Below, one piece after another: positions 8,743 to 16,992 of a DNA stretch of 64,000 bases. The translations under genes and the position numbers were made by a program. The first letter of the stretch is position 1; every line of letters starts with the position of its first letter. Below the pieces are notes generated by a model, which was not told the DNA's origin, made no database searches, and was given only the letters and a program-made list of their open reading frames with translations. This stretch comes from FACHB-1406 sp034189065 (GTDB taxonomy: Bacteria > Cyanobacteriota > Cyanobacteriia > Cyanobacteriales > Spirulinaceae). The DNA lies in assembly GCA_034189065.1 (NCBI GenBank), contig JAXHVQ010000011.1:1-64000 (forward strand), given 5' to 3'.

Positions 8743-8803
8743 CAAAGAGGTGCGTCGATTCGGCGGCTGAAACCCTTACGGGGCAAGGGCTGTCAGACGA
8801 ACT
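8743..8803 (+). promoter_or_regulatory. CRISPR leader-proximal segment
   Basis: The transcribed leader between promoter and first repeat. It contains a small hairpin CCCTT-ACGGGGC-AAGGG (about 8773-8789). Leader position is inferred from the promoter and from the repeats ending in GGAAAC on this strand. Confidence 0.6.
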
Positions 8804-9060
8804 CCCTACCGATTGGGTCAAATCGGATTAGTTGGAAACCATCGGTGTGTAACTCATATTTAGAGTTATTAACAGCCCTACCCTACCGATTGGGTCAAAT
8901 CGGATTAGTTGGAAACATTTAATGCAGGCCATACCTGCCTGTATTCACCTTGACCCCTACCGATTGGGTCAAATCGGATTAGTTGGAAACTTCGCAACAG
9001 GACTATTTACAGTTGCTTCAACAGCCCTACCGATTGGGTCAAATCGGATTAGTTGGAAAC
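8804..9060 (+). CRISPR. CRISPR array, four 36-bp repeats and three spacers
   Basis: Four identical 36-bp repeats at 8804-8839, 8881-8916, 8955-8990 and 9025-9060, beginning CCCTACCGATTGGGTC and ending GATTAGTTGGAAAC. Spacers are 41, 38 and 34 bases, all different; spacer 2 contains a GCAGG/CCTGC inverted repeat. The GGAAAC 3' end and the promoter on this side give the plus-strand orientation. No repeat is degenerate, so no old end can be seen. No cas gene lies anywhere in the window, so the array must use effectors encoded elsewhere or is an orphan. Repeat type cannot be assigned reliably from sequence alone. Confidence 0.96.
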
Positions 9061-9067
9061 ACTAAAA

Positions 9068-9103
9068 AGGAGAGAGGCAATTTTAACCTCTCTCCTGTTC
9101 TAT
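9068..9103 (+). terminator. Strong rho-independent terminator after the CRISPR array
   Basis: A perfect 10-bp stem AGGAGAGAGG (9068-9077) / CCTCTCTCCT (9087-9096) with a 9-base loop, starting 7 bases after the last repeat and followed by a T-rich run with six consecutive T. With the promoter at 8713 it delimits a transcript of roughly 350 bases. Confidence 0.85.
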
Positions 9104-9543
9104 TTTTTACACGACTTTCGTTTCCGCTATATTCTCACCAGTTTCCTCCAACCCACAGCAGTTGTGGCGAGCATTGCTGATGCGAGAAAAATCGTTCGGT
9201 TGTAGCCCATTAACAGCAATTTCCACCCCACATTAACTTCTTCAATTCTGGGTGGCAGATGGCGCGATCGCCGAAATTGCTAGGGTGGACAAGACTATTT
9301 CAACCTTACTTTATCATTCTTCCTTAACGTTCCTTGCCCGCCGCTTTCAATCAACCAATGACTATAGCGTGTTTCGCGTTTTGTGAGGTACGCTCTTCAG
9401 CTTCAAGTCCCCGTCAAAAAAACAGCGAACCCCCTCTTGACTCCCCCTTATGAGATCCGGTTCCCCCTCATCTGTTTCCCCCCTAAAAAAGGGGGGTTAG
9501 GGGGGATCTCTTGCACCTCGTACAAATGAAAAATGACTAATAA
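9104..9543. other. Intergenic region
   Basis: No gene supported. Around 9160-9240 there is a partial copy of the dispersed repeat seen at 4600-4735 (shared GCATTGCTGATGCGAGAAA and CCCACATTAACTT). At 9478-9510 a C-rich/G-rich foldback flanks AAAAAA, a common cyanobacterial low-complexity motif. Confidence 0.5.
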
Positions 9544-9996
9544 TTACTCGCTAATTGTCAAAATATAGCTACCGCGATCGCTCGCCTCAAACCCATTGAC
9601 GATCGCATTATACGTACCGTCACTCGGCAAAGTCACCTCCAACCTCGAATTGGTATCCTCCTCGCTAATATCGTCATTTTCACCTAAAATATTGCCTTCG
9701 GAGTCCGCTACCAGTACGTAGGTGTCAAAATCGGAACTTTCCGCCGCAATGACAACCGATTGGCCCGCACTCCCTTCAAAAGTATAAATATCGTATAAGC
9801 TACCGTCTTCTTCCAAAACCGTATCCCCTTCCTCTAAAACGCCCTCCTCTTGCAAAATCGGAGAGCCATTTGGTTGAGCAAAAGCAACCCCCTTGCCCCC
9901 TTGCATAAAGGGATTGGGAGTCGCGATCGCCACTAAACTCAAACTCAATACGGCAGTTGCAAATCGATTCGTAAATAAGTATTTTTTGGGTATCAT
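9544..9996 (-). CDS. Secreted protein with bacterial pre-peptidase C-terminal (PPC) domain
   Basis: A 150-residue protein with an N-terminal signal sequence (hydrophobic AVLSLSLVAIATPNPF, cleavage probably after VAFA near residue 40) and then one PPC domain (about 52-150): YDIYTFEGSAGQSVVIAAES, DTYVLVADSEGN and GTYNAIVNGFEASDRGSYIL match the domain's beta-strands. PPC domains usually follow secreted proteases; here the domain stands alone, so a binding or adhesive role is more likely than catalysis. Exported to the periplasm or outside. Monocistronic. The short acidic linker EEGVLEEGDTVLEEDG is unusual. Confidence 0.88.
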   Translation of the reverse strand: MIPKKYLFTNRFATAVLSLSLVAIATPNPFMQGGKGVAFAQPNGSPILQEEGVLEEGDTVLEEDGSLYDIYTFEGSAGQSVVIAAESSDFDTYVLVADSEGNILGENDDISEEDTNSRLEVTLPSDGTYNAIVNGFEASDRGSYILTISE

Positions 9997-10252
9997 TCGT
10001 GTTTCTTTCCTGTGACCAATCGCGCCTTAAATAAAGACGGCGTTTTTTACGCTTATGTTCCTTCTAAGATAAGTGAAAAAATTCCGAATTTCTCCCTTAT
10101 TTTCCAGGTGCGATCGGGAACGATGGAGGCGGGAAAGCTCCATTGGCAGGGTAGAGGCGCAATTTGTCAAAAAATGTTAAGAATATTAAAGCAAGTCAAA
10201 ATTGGCTCGCAAAAGTATTTTAAAAGGGTGTTTACGTACCGTGAAAGTTTTG

Positions 10253-11536
10253 ATGACGCTACAGCCACAAAAGCGACTTGCTCTGTGTTATTTATTCGCG
10301 GCGGGTCTATCATTTTGGTTGAGCATGACTTCGTTATTGCCGGTGCTTCCAGCCTACATCGAAGAAATCAGTCCGGGGGTACGGCAAATCGACTGGGGAC
10401 CCTTTTCGTTTCTGCTATCGGTACAGTCCCAAGTCGGAATTGTCATGGGTGGCTTTGCCATCGGCTTGTTGCTTTCGAGGACGCGACTCGGACGCATGGC
10501 GGACCAACGCGGACGAAAAATTGTCGTGTTAATTGGGACGGCGGTGGCGGGAATTGCGCCTTTGGGTTACTTATTGTTCCAGCCAATCCCGCTGTTGATG
10601 GCATTGCGCGCCTTTCACGGCATCAGTATTGCAGCATTTACAACGGGCTACAGCGCGCTGGTTGTGGATATTGCCCCTGCCGATAAGCGAGGCGAAGTCA
10701 TTGGGTATATGAGTTTGGTGGTTCCCATTGGGATGTCGATGGGACCGCTGGTGGGAGGATATATCGGGGAAGCGGCGGGTTATGCCCCTGCATTTCTGAC
10801 TTCGGCTATAGCGGGATTTTTGGCGTTAGGGTTGGCGAGTCGGGTGAAGGAAGAAAAAGCGAAAGTTGCATCTTTGGATAAGGGCGACTCCCCGGTAAAA
10901 GGTCAGTTTTGGCAATTGCTGGTTAGTCCGGCGCTGCGGGTACCGACGGCGGTTATGTTGTGCGTGGGGTTAATTTTTGGGACGTTGATAACCTTTTTGC
11001 CCCTGTTTGTAAAGGAGGTTGGTATCGATCTTAATGTAGGTTTATTTTATATGGCGCGCGCGATCGCCTCGTTTATCGGTCGTCTCGTTACCGGGCGCGC
11101 TTCCGATCGCTACGGACGAGGATTGTTTATCAGTCTCAGTTTAGTTTTTTATGGCTCCTCAATGCTGACTCTCTCTCGCGCCTTTTCTCCCGCTGAGTTC
11201 CTGGTTGCCGCTTTTCTCGAAGGATTAGGCGGCGGCGTTCTCATTCCAGTAATCATCGCCCTGGTGTCGGACCGTTCGACGATGGACGAACGGGGTTTGG
11301 TGTATGCGGTTTGTATTGGCGGGTTCGACCTCGGCGTGGCCCTTGCCGGACCGGTTTTGGGCTTTCTCGCCGAACCGTTGGGTTATCGGGGGTTGTACAA
11401 TTTGGTAGGAGGGATTGCCTTTTTTGCGCTGTTTATTTTTTTGACGCGATCGAGCGAAACGTTGGATTTGTCGCTGCGCTTTGCCACCGGACGCGCTAAG
11501 GACGTTTATGCTCTCGATGGCGATAGGTCGCAATGA
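10253..11536 (+). CDS. Major facilitator superfamily transporter
   Basis: About 427 residues with some 12 membrane helices, an inner-membrane secondary transporter. The MFS signature between helices 2 and 3 is visible as GLLLSRTRLGRMADQRGRK, and its half-repeat as FIGRLVTGRASDRYGRG. It resembles drug/metabolite antiporters (DHA1-like), but the substrate is unknown. An upstream TTG at 10202 would add 17 residues; the ATG at 10253 (MTLQPQKRLALCY) better fits helix 1. The stop is followed at once by heptameric tandem repeats, and then tRNA-Arg on the other strand. Confidence 0.9.
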   Translation: MTLQPQKRLALCYLFAAGLSFWLSMTSLLPVLPAYIEEISPGVRQIDWGPFSFLLSVQSQVGIVMGGFAIGLLLSRTRLGRMADQRGRKIVVLIGTAVAGIAPLGYLLFQPIPLLMALRAFHGISIAAFTTGYSALVVDIAPADKRGEVIGYMSLVVPIGMSMGPLVGGYIGEAAGYAPAFLTSAIAGFLALGLASRVKEEKAKVASLDKGDSPVKGQFWQLLVSPALRVPTAVMLCVGLIFGTLITFLPLFVKEVGIDLNVGLFYMARAIASFIGRLVTGRASDRYGRGLFISLSLVFYGSSMLTLSRAFSPAEFLVAAFLEGLGGGVLIPVIIALVSDRSTMDERGLVYAVCIGGFDLGVALAGPVLGFLAEPLGYRGLYNLVGGIAFFALFIFLTRSSETLDLSLRFATGRAKDVYALDGDRSQ

Positions 11537-11690
11537 GTTCAGAGTTCAGGGTTCAGGGTTCAGAGTTCAGGGTTCAGGGTTATGAGTTTTGGGTTATGAG
11601 TTTTGGGTTATGAGTTTTGGGTTATGAGTTCTGGGTTTCAGCTATCCCATTGGAGGTTGAAAACCTAAAACCTAAAGCCTAAAACCTATT
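11537..11690. repeat. Heptameric tandem repeats after the MFS gene
   Basis: About 100 bases of GTTCAGG/GTTCAGA heptads, then four units of a 14-base (2 x 7) repeat GTTATGAGTTTTGG, then CCTAAAA-type repeats. This matches the short tandemly repeated repetitive (STRR) sequences known from filamentous cyanobacteria. Confidence 0.85.
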
Positions 11691-11756
11691 TGCAGATTCC
11701 TACAATTGAAAACGCGGGTTCCAATTCTTTAGAACTCGCGCTTACACTTTATTTAA

Positions 11757-11830
11757 CGGGCCTGGAGGGACTCGAACCCCCGACCTTGTGGTCCGTAGCC
11801 ACACGCTCTAATCCACTAAGCTACAGGCCC
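11757..11830 (-). tRNA. tRNA-Arg (anticodon ACG)
   Basis: Read on the minus strand: acceptor stem GGGCCTG / CAGGCCC with discriminator G, D-arm GCTTAGTGGATTAGAGC, anticodon arm TGTGG-CTACGGA-CCACA giving anticodon ACG (wobble A becomes inosine), and T-arm GGGGG-TTCGAGT-CCCTC. The cloverleaf is complete at 74 bases. CCA is not encoded. Confidence 0.97.
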
Positions 11831-11880
11831 CGAATGTTCGCTGTTTCCAACGACTTATCAGTATAGCCCATCATATACCA

Positions 11881-12357
11881 ATGACGCAAGACTTTTCTAC
11901 TCAACTCACTCATTTAGATTCCACTGGACAAGCCCAAATGGTTGATGTGTCTGGAAAACCGGCGATTCGCAGACAGGCGATCGCGTCGGGGAGGGTACGG
12001 ATGGCGGCTGAGACCTTGGCCGCGATCGCGGCGGGAAATGCCCCCAAGGGAGATGTGTTGGGGACGGCGAAGCTGGCGGGAATTATGGCAGCTAAACAAA
12101 CGCCTCAATTAATCCCCCTTTGTCATACCATCCCTCTCCACAAAATCGAAGTCCAAATCGATCCCCAACCCCAACTTCCCGGCTACGAAATTCGCGCTTC
12201 TGTAATTACCAAAGCCGAAACGGGGGTGGAAATGGAAGCCCTTACCGCCGTTTCGGTTGCGGCGCTAACGCTGTACGATATGGCGAAAGCCCTCGATAAG
12301 TCGATGCAAATTGAGGGAATTTGTTTGGTGGAGAAAAGGAAAACCAGTTACCAGTAA
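11881..12357 (+). CDS. moaC: Cyclic pyranopterin monophosphate synthase
   Basis: A 158-residue enzyme of molybdenum-cofactor synthesis that converts the MoaA product (3',8-cyclo-7,8-dihydro-GTP) to cyclic pyranopterin monophosphate. Signature blocks are present: PLCHTIPLHKIEV, then GVEMEALTAVSVAALTLYDMAKALD, which contains the catalytic Met-Glu-Ala and Asp region. Usually hexameric and cytosolic. Length is normal. The last four codons and the stop are exactly one unit of a tandem repeat (AGTTACCAGTAATC), so the native C-terminus appears to have been replaced or trimmed by repeat DNA. No other moa genes are near. Confidence 0.96.
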   Translation: MTQDFSTQLTHLDSTGQAQMVDVSGKPAIRRQAIASGRVRMAAETLAAIAAGNAPKGDVLGTAKLAGIMAAKQTPQLIPLCHTIPLHKIEVQIDPQPQLPGYEIRASVITKAETGVEMEALTAVSVAALTLYDMAKALDKSMQIEGICLVEKRKTSYQ

Positions 12358-12385
12358 TCAGTTACCAGTAATCAGTTACCAGTAA
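12346..12385. repeat. 14-bp tandem repeat overlapping the moaC 3' end
   Basis: Nearly three units of AGTTACCAGTAATC. The first unit encodes the last residues and stop of moaC. It is followed by CTCTCCCG/CCCCGTC C-rich repeats to about 12440. Confidence 0.85.
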
Positions 12386-12468
12386 ACCTTTCCTACTCTC
12401 CCGCTCTCCCGCTCTCCCCGTCACCCCGTCTCCCCGTCTCCGAAGTGCAACCCTTCTAGGATTTCGTA

Positions 12469-13671
12469 TTAGTTCTTGGCTTTGGTTTCAAAGATTTTCG
12501 CGATCGCCTCTTCCACTACTTTATCAGGCGTGGATGCCCCAGAAGTTACGCCAACAGTAATTTCTCCGTCTGGCAACCAATTCTCCCGAATTTCTAAGTC
12601 TTTTCCGAGGGGTTTGTGTTCGATTTGATTGCGGGCGACATCAATGCGCGCGGCACTGTCAATGTGGTAGGAGGGAATATTGCGCGCGATCGCAATTTCT
12701 TGTAAGTGCGTGGTATTGGACGAATTATATCCCCCAATCACCACCATCAACGCAATCTTTTCTTCCACCAACTCAAACATTGCATCTTGCCGTTCTTGAG
12801 TCGCATCGCAAATTGTATTAAAACTCATGAAATGCTCGTTTAATTCAACCGGACCGTATTTTTGCATCATCGTCCGCTCGAATAGTTTCCCGATATGTTC
12901 GGTTTCGCTTTTGAGCATTGTGGTTTGATTGGCAATGCCAATACGATCTAGATCGATATCGGGATCGAAGCCTTCGGAATGAGCATTCTTGAACTTTTCT
13001 AAAAACACTTCCTTCTCGCCGCCGCTCAAAATATAATCGGCAACAAATTGAGCTTGTTCTAAGTTGAGAACCACCAAATATTTATTAGCAAAAGAAGTCG
13101 TCGCCACCGTTTCTTCGTGCTTATACTTGCCGTGAACGATAGACGTATAATCGCGTTTCTTGTGCTTTTCAACCGAATTCCAAACCTTGGACACCCACGG
13201 ACAAGTCGTATCCACAATCGTACAGCCCTTGCGATCGAGCAGTTGCATCTCGCTGACGCTGGCCCCAAAAGCGGGTAAAATGACCACATCGCCCGCGTCA
13301 ACTCCAGAAAAGTCCTTTTCACCTTCGATGACGGAAATAAAATCGACATTCATTTCCCGCAAGCGCTGATTAACAGAGGGATTGTGAATGATTTCGTTAG
13401 TAATCCAAATGCGTTCGGTGGGGAAATGCTGTCGCGTTTCATAGGCCATTGCGACGGCGCGTTCTACTCCCCAGCAAAAACCGAAAGATTGGGCGAGACG
13501 GATAGTGACATTACCGCGTTGGAGGCGGTAGTTGTTGTCTCGGATTTCTTGAATAAGGGTACTTTGATATTCGGTATTGAGGGCGGCGGTTACTTCTTCT
13601 TGATGCCCAAATCCTTTACGGTGGTAGCGTTCTGAGCTATTGAGATTGCGTTTAAAGGTTTTTGTATCCAT
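12469..13671 (-). CDS. ispH: 4-hydroxy-3-methylbut-2-enyl diphosphate reductase
   Basis: A 400-residue iron-sulfur enzyme, the last step of the MEP isoprenoid pathway, making IPP and DMAPP. Cluster cysteines are in FGFCWGVERAV, VDTTCPWVSKVW and FNTICDATQERQDAM; the diphosphate-binding residues lie in NEIIHNP, HGKYKHEETVAT and NQTTMLKSET. The roughly 50-residue N-terminal extension and the long middle insertion (NAHSEGFDPDIDL) are typical of the cyanobacterial/plant form, which takes electrons from ferredoxin. Monocistronic; convergent with moaC. Confidence 0.97.
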   Translation of the reverse strand: MDTKTFKRNLNSSERYHRKGFGHQEEVTAALNTEYQSTLIQEIRDNNYRLQRGNVTIRLAQSFGFCWGVERAVAMAYETRQHFPTERIWITNEIIHNPSVNQRLREMNVDFISVIEGEKDFSGVDAGDVVILPAFGASVSEMQLLDRKGCTIVDTTCPWVSKVWNSVEKHKKRDYTSIVHGKYKHEETVATTSFANKYLVVLNLEQAQFVADYILSGGEKEVFLEKFKNAHSEGFDPDIDLDRIGIANQTTMLKSETEHIGKLFERTMMQKYGPVELNEHFMSFNTICDATQERQDAMFELVEEKIALMVVIGGYNSSNTTHLQEIAIARNIPSYHIDSAARIDVARNQIEHKPLGKDLEIRENWLPDGEITVGVTSGASTPDKVVEEAIAKIFETKAKN

Positions 13672-14010
13672 GTTTGCACTTCGCGGATTTTATGGGTTTG
13701 AGCGATTATAACGGGTTCAAGTCACTTTCGATGATATAGCATTTGGGTTGGAGTGGTGGAAGTCTTACACCAATGGGAGAGTAGGGGATACCGTTTTTGG
13801 TAAGTCACCGAGTCAAGCGTTCCTCGATAACGGCAGGCAAGTTTAATATGCCCTGTTTACTCCTGTTAAAATCTCATTCGGGCAGTCTGCCAGAATATTT
13901 GCGTAAAGCTCTTTACACGAACCAATACTTGCCCCCGTCAATATATTGTGCAGACAGTCCACAAAACCCCACTTCCGAACCCTATGAGGGATGAAAACAC
14001 GAAACACTTG
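13672..14010. other. Intergenic region
   Basis: No gene supported. Contains the ispH promoter region on the minus strand; short open frames on both strands have no recognisable family. The right end leads into a palindrome in front of the small antitoxin-like gene. Confidence 0.5.
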
Positions 14011-14027
14011 AGTGCAATAATTGCACT
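14011..14027. promoter_or_regulatory. Palindromic operator-like site before the antitoxin-like gene
   Basis: AGTGCAAT (14011-14018), one central base, ATTGCACT (14020-14027). An 8-bp-arm palindrome just upstream of a small antitoxin-like gene is what toxin-antitoxin autoregulation usually uses. The role is inferred. Confidence 0.5.
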
Positions 14028-14071
14028 TATCAGTAAAATGAGCGTATATGGAGCAGTGGTATGCGACTAAT

Positions 14072-14251
14072 ATGACCCCAGTGGAACTCAACCAAAAAGG
14101 CTTTGCAGCCCTAATTGCGGCATTAGGTTACGTGGATGCCGTAAGATTCATTAAGCAATTTGACTCGGGCGCGGGGAATTACACCCGCGATCGCCATCAG
14201 TGGTTAGGGACATTGAGCCTAGAGGATATTTGGGCTGAACTACAGGCATAA
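14072..14251 (+). CDS. Small antitoxin-like protein upstream of a PIN remnant
   Basis: A 59-residue protein beginning MTPVELNQKGFAALIAALGY, a family I recognise as small cyanobacterial proteins commonly encoded in front of PIN-domain toxins. The pattern is a KGFAAL helix, a RFIKQFD-G-G-NYT-DR turn and a C-terminal SLEDIWAEL helix. An upstream in-frame ATG at 14048 would add eight residues unlike the family. A palindrome lies 44 bases upstream. The toxin partner that follows is truncated, so this antitoxin is probably orphaned. Confidence 0.7.
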   Translation: MTPVELNQKGFAALIAALGYVDAVRFIKQFDSGAGNYTRDRHQWLGTLSLEDIWAELQA

Positions 14252-14502
14252 CAGGATTAGGAAATGGCGTTATTGTGCTGAATTGTCAACCGGTTTATCG
14301 CTCATTTCTATTAAACTTCAAGCCTTTCGATGCACTGCATTTAAGCTACGCTGAGTCAGCTCAGCTCGATATTTTTTTAACGACTGATGACCGTCTATTA
14401 CGAAGAGCATTAGCGAATCAAGCTTTGCTCGGCGTGTCTATTGCTAACCCCGTGCAATGGTTTAGAATTTTTCCAGGCAGAAGAAGAGCGCCAATGAACT
14501 AA
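14252..14502 (+). pseudogene. Truncated PIN-domain toxin (VapC-like), C-terminal fragment
   Basis: The open part (from about 14275) encodes FKPFDALHLSYAESAQLDIFLTTDDRLLRRA, the C-terminal half of a PIN nuclease with the conserved D-A-L-H and T-T-D-D-R-L-L acidic motifs. The N-terminal half, with the first catalytic Asp and the Glu, is absent: only 23 bases separate the antitoxin stop from the fragment. The nuclease site cannot form, so this is read as a deletion remnant of a toxin-antitoxin pair. Confidence 0.72.
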
Positions 14503-14548
14503 ACTTTAAGATTAAAATGAACAATTTAATTGTTATTAACCCAAAATT

Positions 14549-16498
14549 CTATTCCTCAACACTCTCCGGCGCAGGCGAAGAAGACGGTTGCTCTTGTTGG
14601 GGGACCGGATCGACCGACCAACGGAGCAAAATTGCAAAAACTCCGATCGCGACGACTAACAAAACTAACTTAACGCCCCAACTCAACTGATTGAGAGAAA
14701 AGGTAAATTTCTCCCCCTCTATTGTCTCCTCAATCTCGGTTTCCTCGGGCGCAACACCATCCCCAACGTCCATTGCTTCGCCTTCCTCTGGCACTGGCAC
14801 AGCGCGATCGCGAATTGCCAACGGCGGCTCGAGTTCCATCCCCTCCTCTACATCCACCTCACTTTTGGGCAACTCAGCCAAATTCACCAACACTGGCGGT
14901 TGAGGAGACACGCTATAAAACGCCGCAACCACCGAAATATTGTCCCGACCATTTTTCTCATTCGCCCGCCGAATCAGCGCTTCTACCGCAGAATCGAGGG
15001 AAATCTGACCCCGAATGACCGGCGGTACGAAGGCTTGCCAAGAATCCTCTAAAACCCCGCTATCGCTCATTCCGTCGGAACACAACAACAATACGCCGTC
15101 CTCTTCCACAATCAAGCGCTGCACCGTCGGACGCAGAGAATCGGCACTGCGCGTCCCCAAAGCCTGGGTCAGCGCCTCGGAGCCCGCAGCAGCGCGCGCT
15201 TCTCGGTATAAGCTGCGTCCGGCGCGAACTTCGCGCGCGGCAACATCGTCGTCAACGGTCAACTGCTGACAATAGTTGGGCGTAATCCAATAGGCGCGAC
15301 TATCCCCGACGTGGGCGATGTAGAGTTCGTGACCGTTGCTGGACTTGGAGTCGGGTAGGGCAATTTGCTGGGGCAGTTGAAAAGCCATCGTTAAGGTTGT
15401 CGCCATGCGCTGCCGCGACGAACGTCCTTGTTCGTCATTGCGCGCCGCGATCGCATTATTAGCAATGCGCACAATAGCCGCCAATTGTTCCTCCACCAAC
15501 TCGGGGGTCATTACCTTGGGGTCTTCGAGCAATTCCACCAAAAGCGATCGCGCTTGTAGTTTAATAGACTGAACTGCCATATGACTGGCTACCTCGCCAC
15601 CTTCGTGACCGCCAATACCGTCGCAAACCATAAATAAATGAGAACTGAGGCGCTCGGGCAAACTTGCTCCATCAACGACAAAATCCGTCGCCGCCGGATA
15701 AAAACTATCCTCATTGTGACTGGGCAAGCGGCCGCGATCGCTGTTCCCCGCAACGCGCACCGAGAGCGGTTGTTTCGCCCCTTGGCTGAGTAAAATTTCA
15801 TTAAGGGCGTTGGCAATACTTTTGAGGGGAACGCCTTCGGTTTTCAATCCCGCAACAATTTCTTCGAGAAAAGGCTGGATCTCCCGACTTGCCGAAGATA
15901 GAAGCGGTTCCCAACTTTCCCCCAGTTGGGGCAAACCCCCCTTCACCGGCGCGTCAACCATCGTCACGCCCGAGGCTGTGCTGCTGGGGCGGACGGCGCT
16001 AACATTGGGGGAAAGGATGCGATCGCTGACCAGTTCCCGCAACCGTACTCGCCAACCTTCCACGCGCACATTCTCCCCGACCAAAACGCTCCCAGCGACT
16101 CCCCACTCTGCCAAAACCGTCCACAGGTTTAAAATCTGCCACAACCAATACAATTGGCGCGTTGGCGAAGCGTCGAACCAAGCTTGTTGAAGCGTCGGAT
16201 AAAGGTTGCCTTGCCGGTCGATAGGAGCGTTGCGCAACAAAAGGATCGATTCTCCTTCCACCTCGCACAAACCGTAAACTTCCGGTACGTGCAGGCTCTT
16301 GGAAAACAGTTGCAAATAAGGAATGACATTTTCCGGGATGGGTTGGGGAAGGGGTAAAGTTAAATGAGGGGTCGTATCCTGCCAAATTTGTGGAGCGAGA
16401 ACCGCAAAGCGATCGCCCACTCGTTGGGGGAACAAAAACTGAGCGGCGGCAGGATGCGCTGCCCAAAGATAGGTGTTGGTTTGCAGCTCGCTTGTCAT
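14549..16498 (-). CDS. PP2C-type protein serine/threonine phosphatase, membrane-anchored
   Basis: A protein of about 649 residues. The first 230 residues form an N-terminal region that looks like a worn protein-kinase-type fold. The PP2C domain follows (about 260-530) with the metal-binding motifs NEDSF, VCDGIGGHEGGEVAS, HVGDSRAY, LLCSDGMSDS and GRDNISVV all intact. A proline/glutamate-rich linker and one membrane helix (LVLLVVAIGVFAILL) end in a short C-terminal tail. It likely reverses Ser/Thr phosphorylation at the membrane. An upstream in-frame extension of 20 residues (to 16558) is encoded by a TTGGTCA-type tandem repeat, so the start at 16498 (MTSELQTN) is preferred. Confidence 0.92.
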   Translation of the reverse strand: MTSELQTNTYLWAAHPAAAQFLFPQRVGDRFAVLAPQIWQDTTPHLTLPLPQPIPENVIPYLQLFSKSLHVPEVYGLCEVEGESILLLRNAPIDRQGNLYPTLQQAWFDASPTRQLYWLWQILNLWTVLAEWGVAGSVLVGENVRVEGWRVRLRELVSDRILSPNVSAVRPSSTASGVTMVDAPVKGGLPQLGESWEPLLSSASREIQPFLEEIVAGLKTEGVPLKSIANALNEILLSQGAKQPLSVRVAGNSDRGRLPSHNEDSFYPAATDFVVDGASLPERLSSHLFMVCDGIGGHEGGEVASHMAVQSIKLQARSLLVELLEDPKVMTPELVEEQLAAIVRIANNAIAARNDEQGRSSRQRMATTLTMAFQLPQQIALPDSKSSNGHELYIAHVGDSRAYWITPNYCQQLTVDDDVAAREVRAGRSLYREARAAAGSEALTQALGTRSADSLRPTVQRLIVEEDGVLLLCSDGMSDSGVLEDSWQAFVPPVIRGQISLDSAVEALIRRANEKNGRDNISVVAAFYSVSPQPPVLVNLAELPKSEVDVEEGMELEPPLAIRDRAVPVPEEGEAMDVGDGVAPEETEIEETIEGEKFTFSLNQLSWGVKLVLLVVAIGVFAILLRWSVDPVPQQEQPSSSPAPESVEE

Positions 16499-16499
16499 G

Positions 16500-16760
16500 G
16501 GTTTGTTATTGGTCATTGGTCCCTTGTCATTGGTCATTTGTCGTTTGTCATTAGTCATTGGTCATTGATTGTAAGCATTCAGCCGTCAGCCGTCAGTTAT
16601 CAGCTATCAGTAAACAGTAATTTTCACCATCATCCCCTCTCCCCGTCACCCCGTCTCCCCCACTCCCCGTCTCCCCATCCCCCCATCCCCCGCTCTCCCC
16701 CACTCCCCATCTCCCCCATCTCCCCACCTCCCCATCTCCCCACCTCCCCATCTCCGGTGC
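16500..16760. repeat. Heptameric tandem repeats (TTGGTCA type) and C-rich repeats
   Basis: From 16505 to 16568 are variants of TTGGTCA/TTGTCAT, the STRR2-like heptad known from cyanobacteria. From 16620 to 16757 is CTCCCCAT/CCCCATC low-complexity DNA of the STRR1 type. Open frames across it are repeat-derived and not supported. Confidence 0.85.
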
Positions 16761-16992
16761 ATCGAGTTTAGGATAGAGGCAAGGGGGAAAATTCAGGAGA
16801 CTTAAAAATTTTAGTAACTCGCTGGCGATCTTAATTTTTCCCAAGCATTTTCGGGAATAGGCGTGGGGGATTTTGTAGATTAGGGCTATCAGGCTCGGAC
16901 CCACAGCTCGCAACGGTAAATTCTCTTGGATTTTCCCACCCGCCATTTTAAATCTTTTTGGATGCACATTTTATTAGGTTAATAACGGGTTT
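16761..16992. other. Intergenic region before the NfeD gene
   Basis: No gene seen. Presumably holds the promoter of the NfeD-slipin operon; I see no consensus match I would defend. Confidence 0.4.

Noticed and set aside
9478..9510. C-run / A-run / G-run foldback as a terminator of the PPC gene
   Set aside because: Same low-complexity motif occurs elsewhere (37320-37350) without relation to gene ends; no U-tract.
13975..13998. CCTATGAGGGATGAAAAC looked like part of a CRISPR repeat
   Set aside because: Only one copy is present, with no spacer-like periodicity and no leader.
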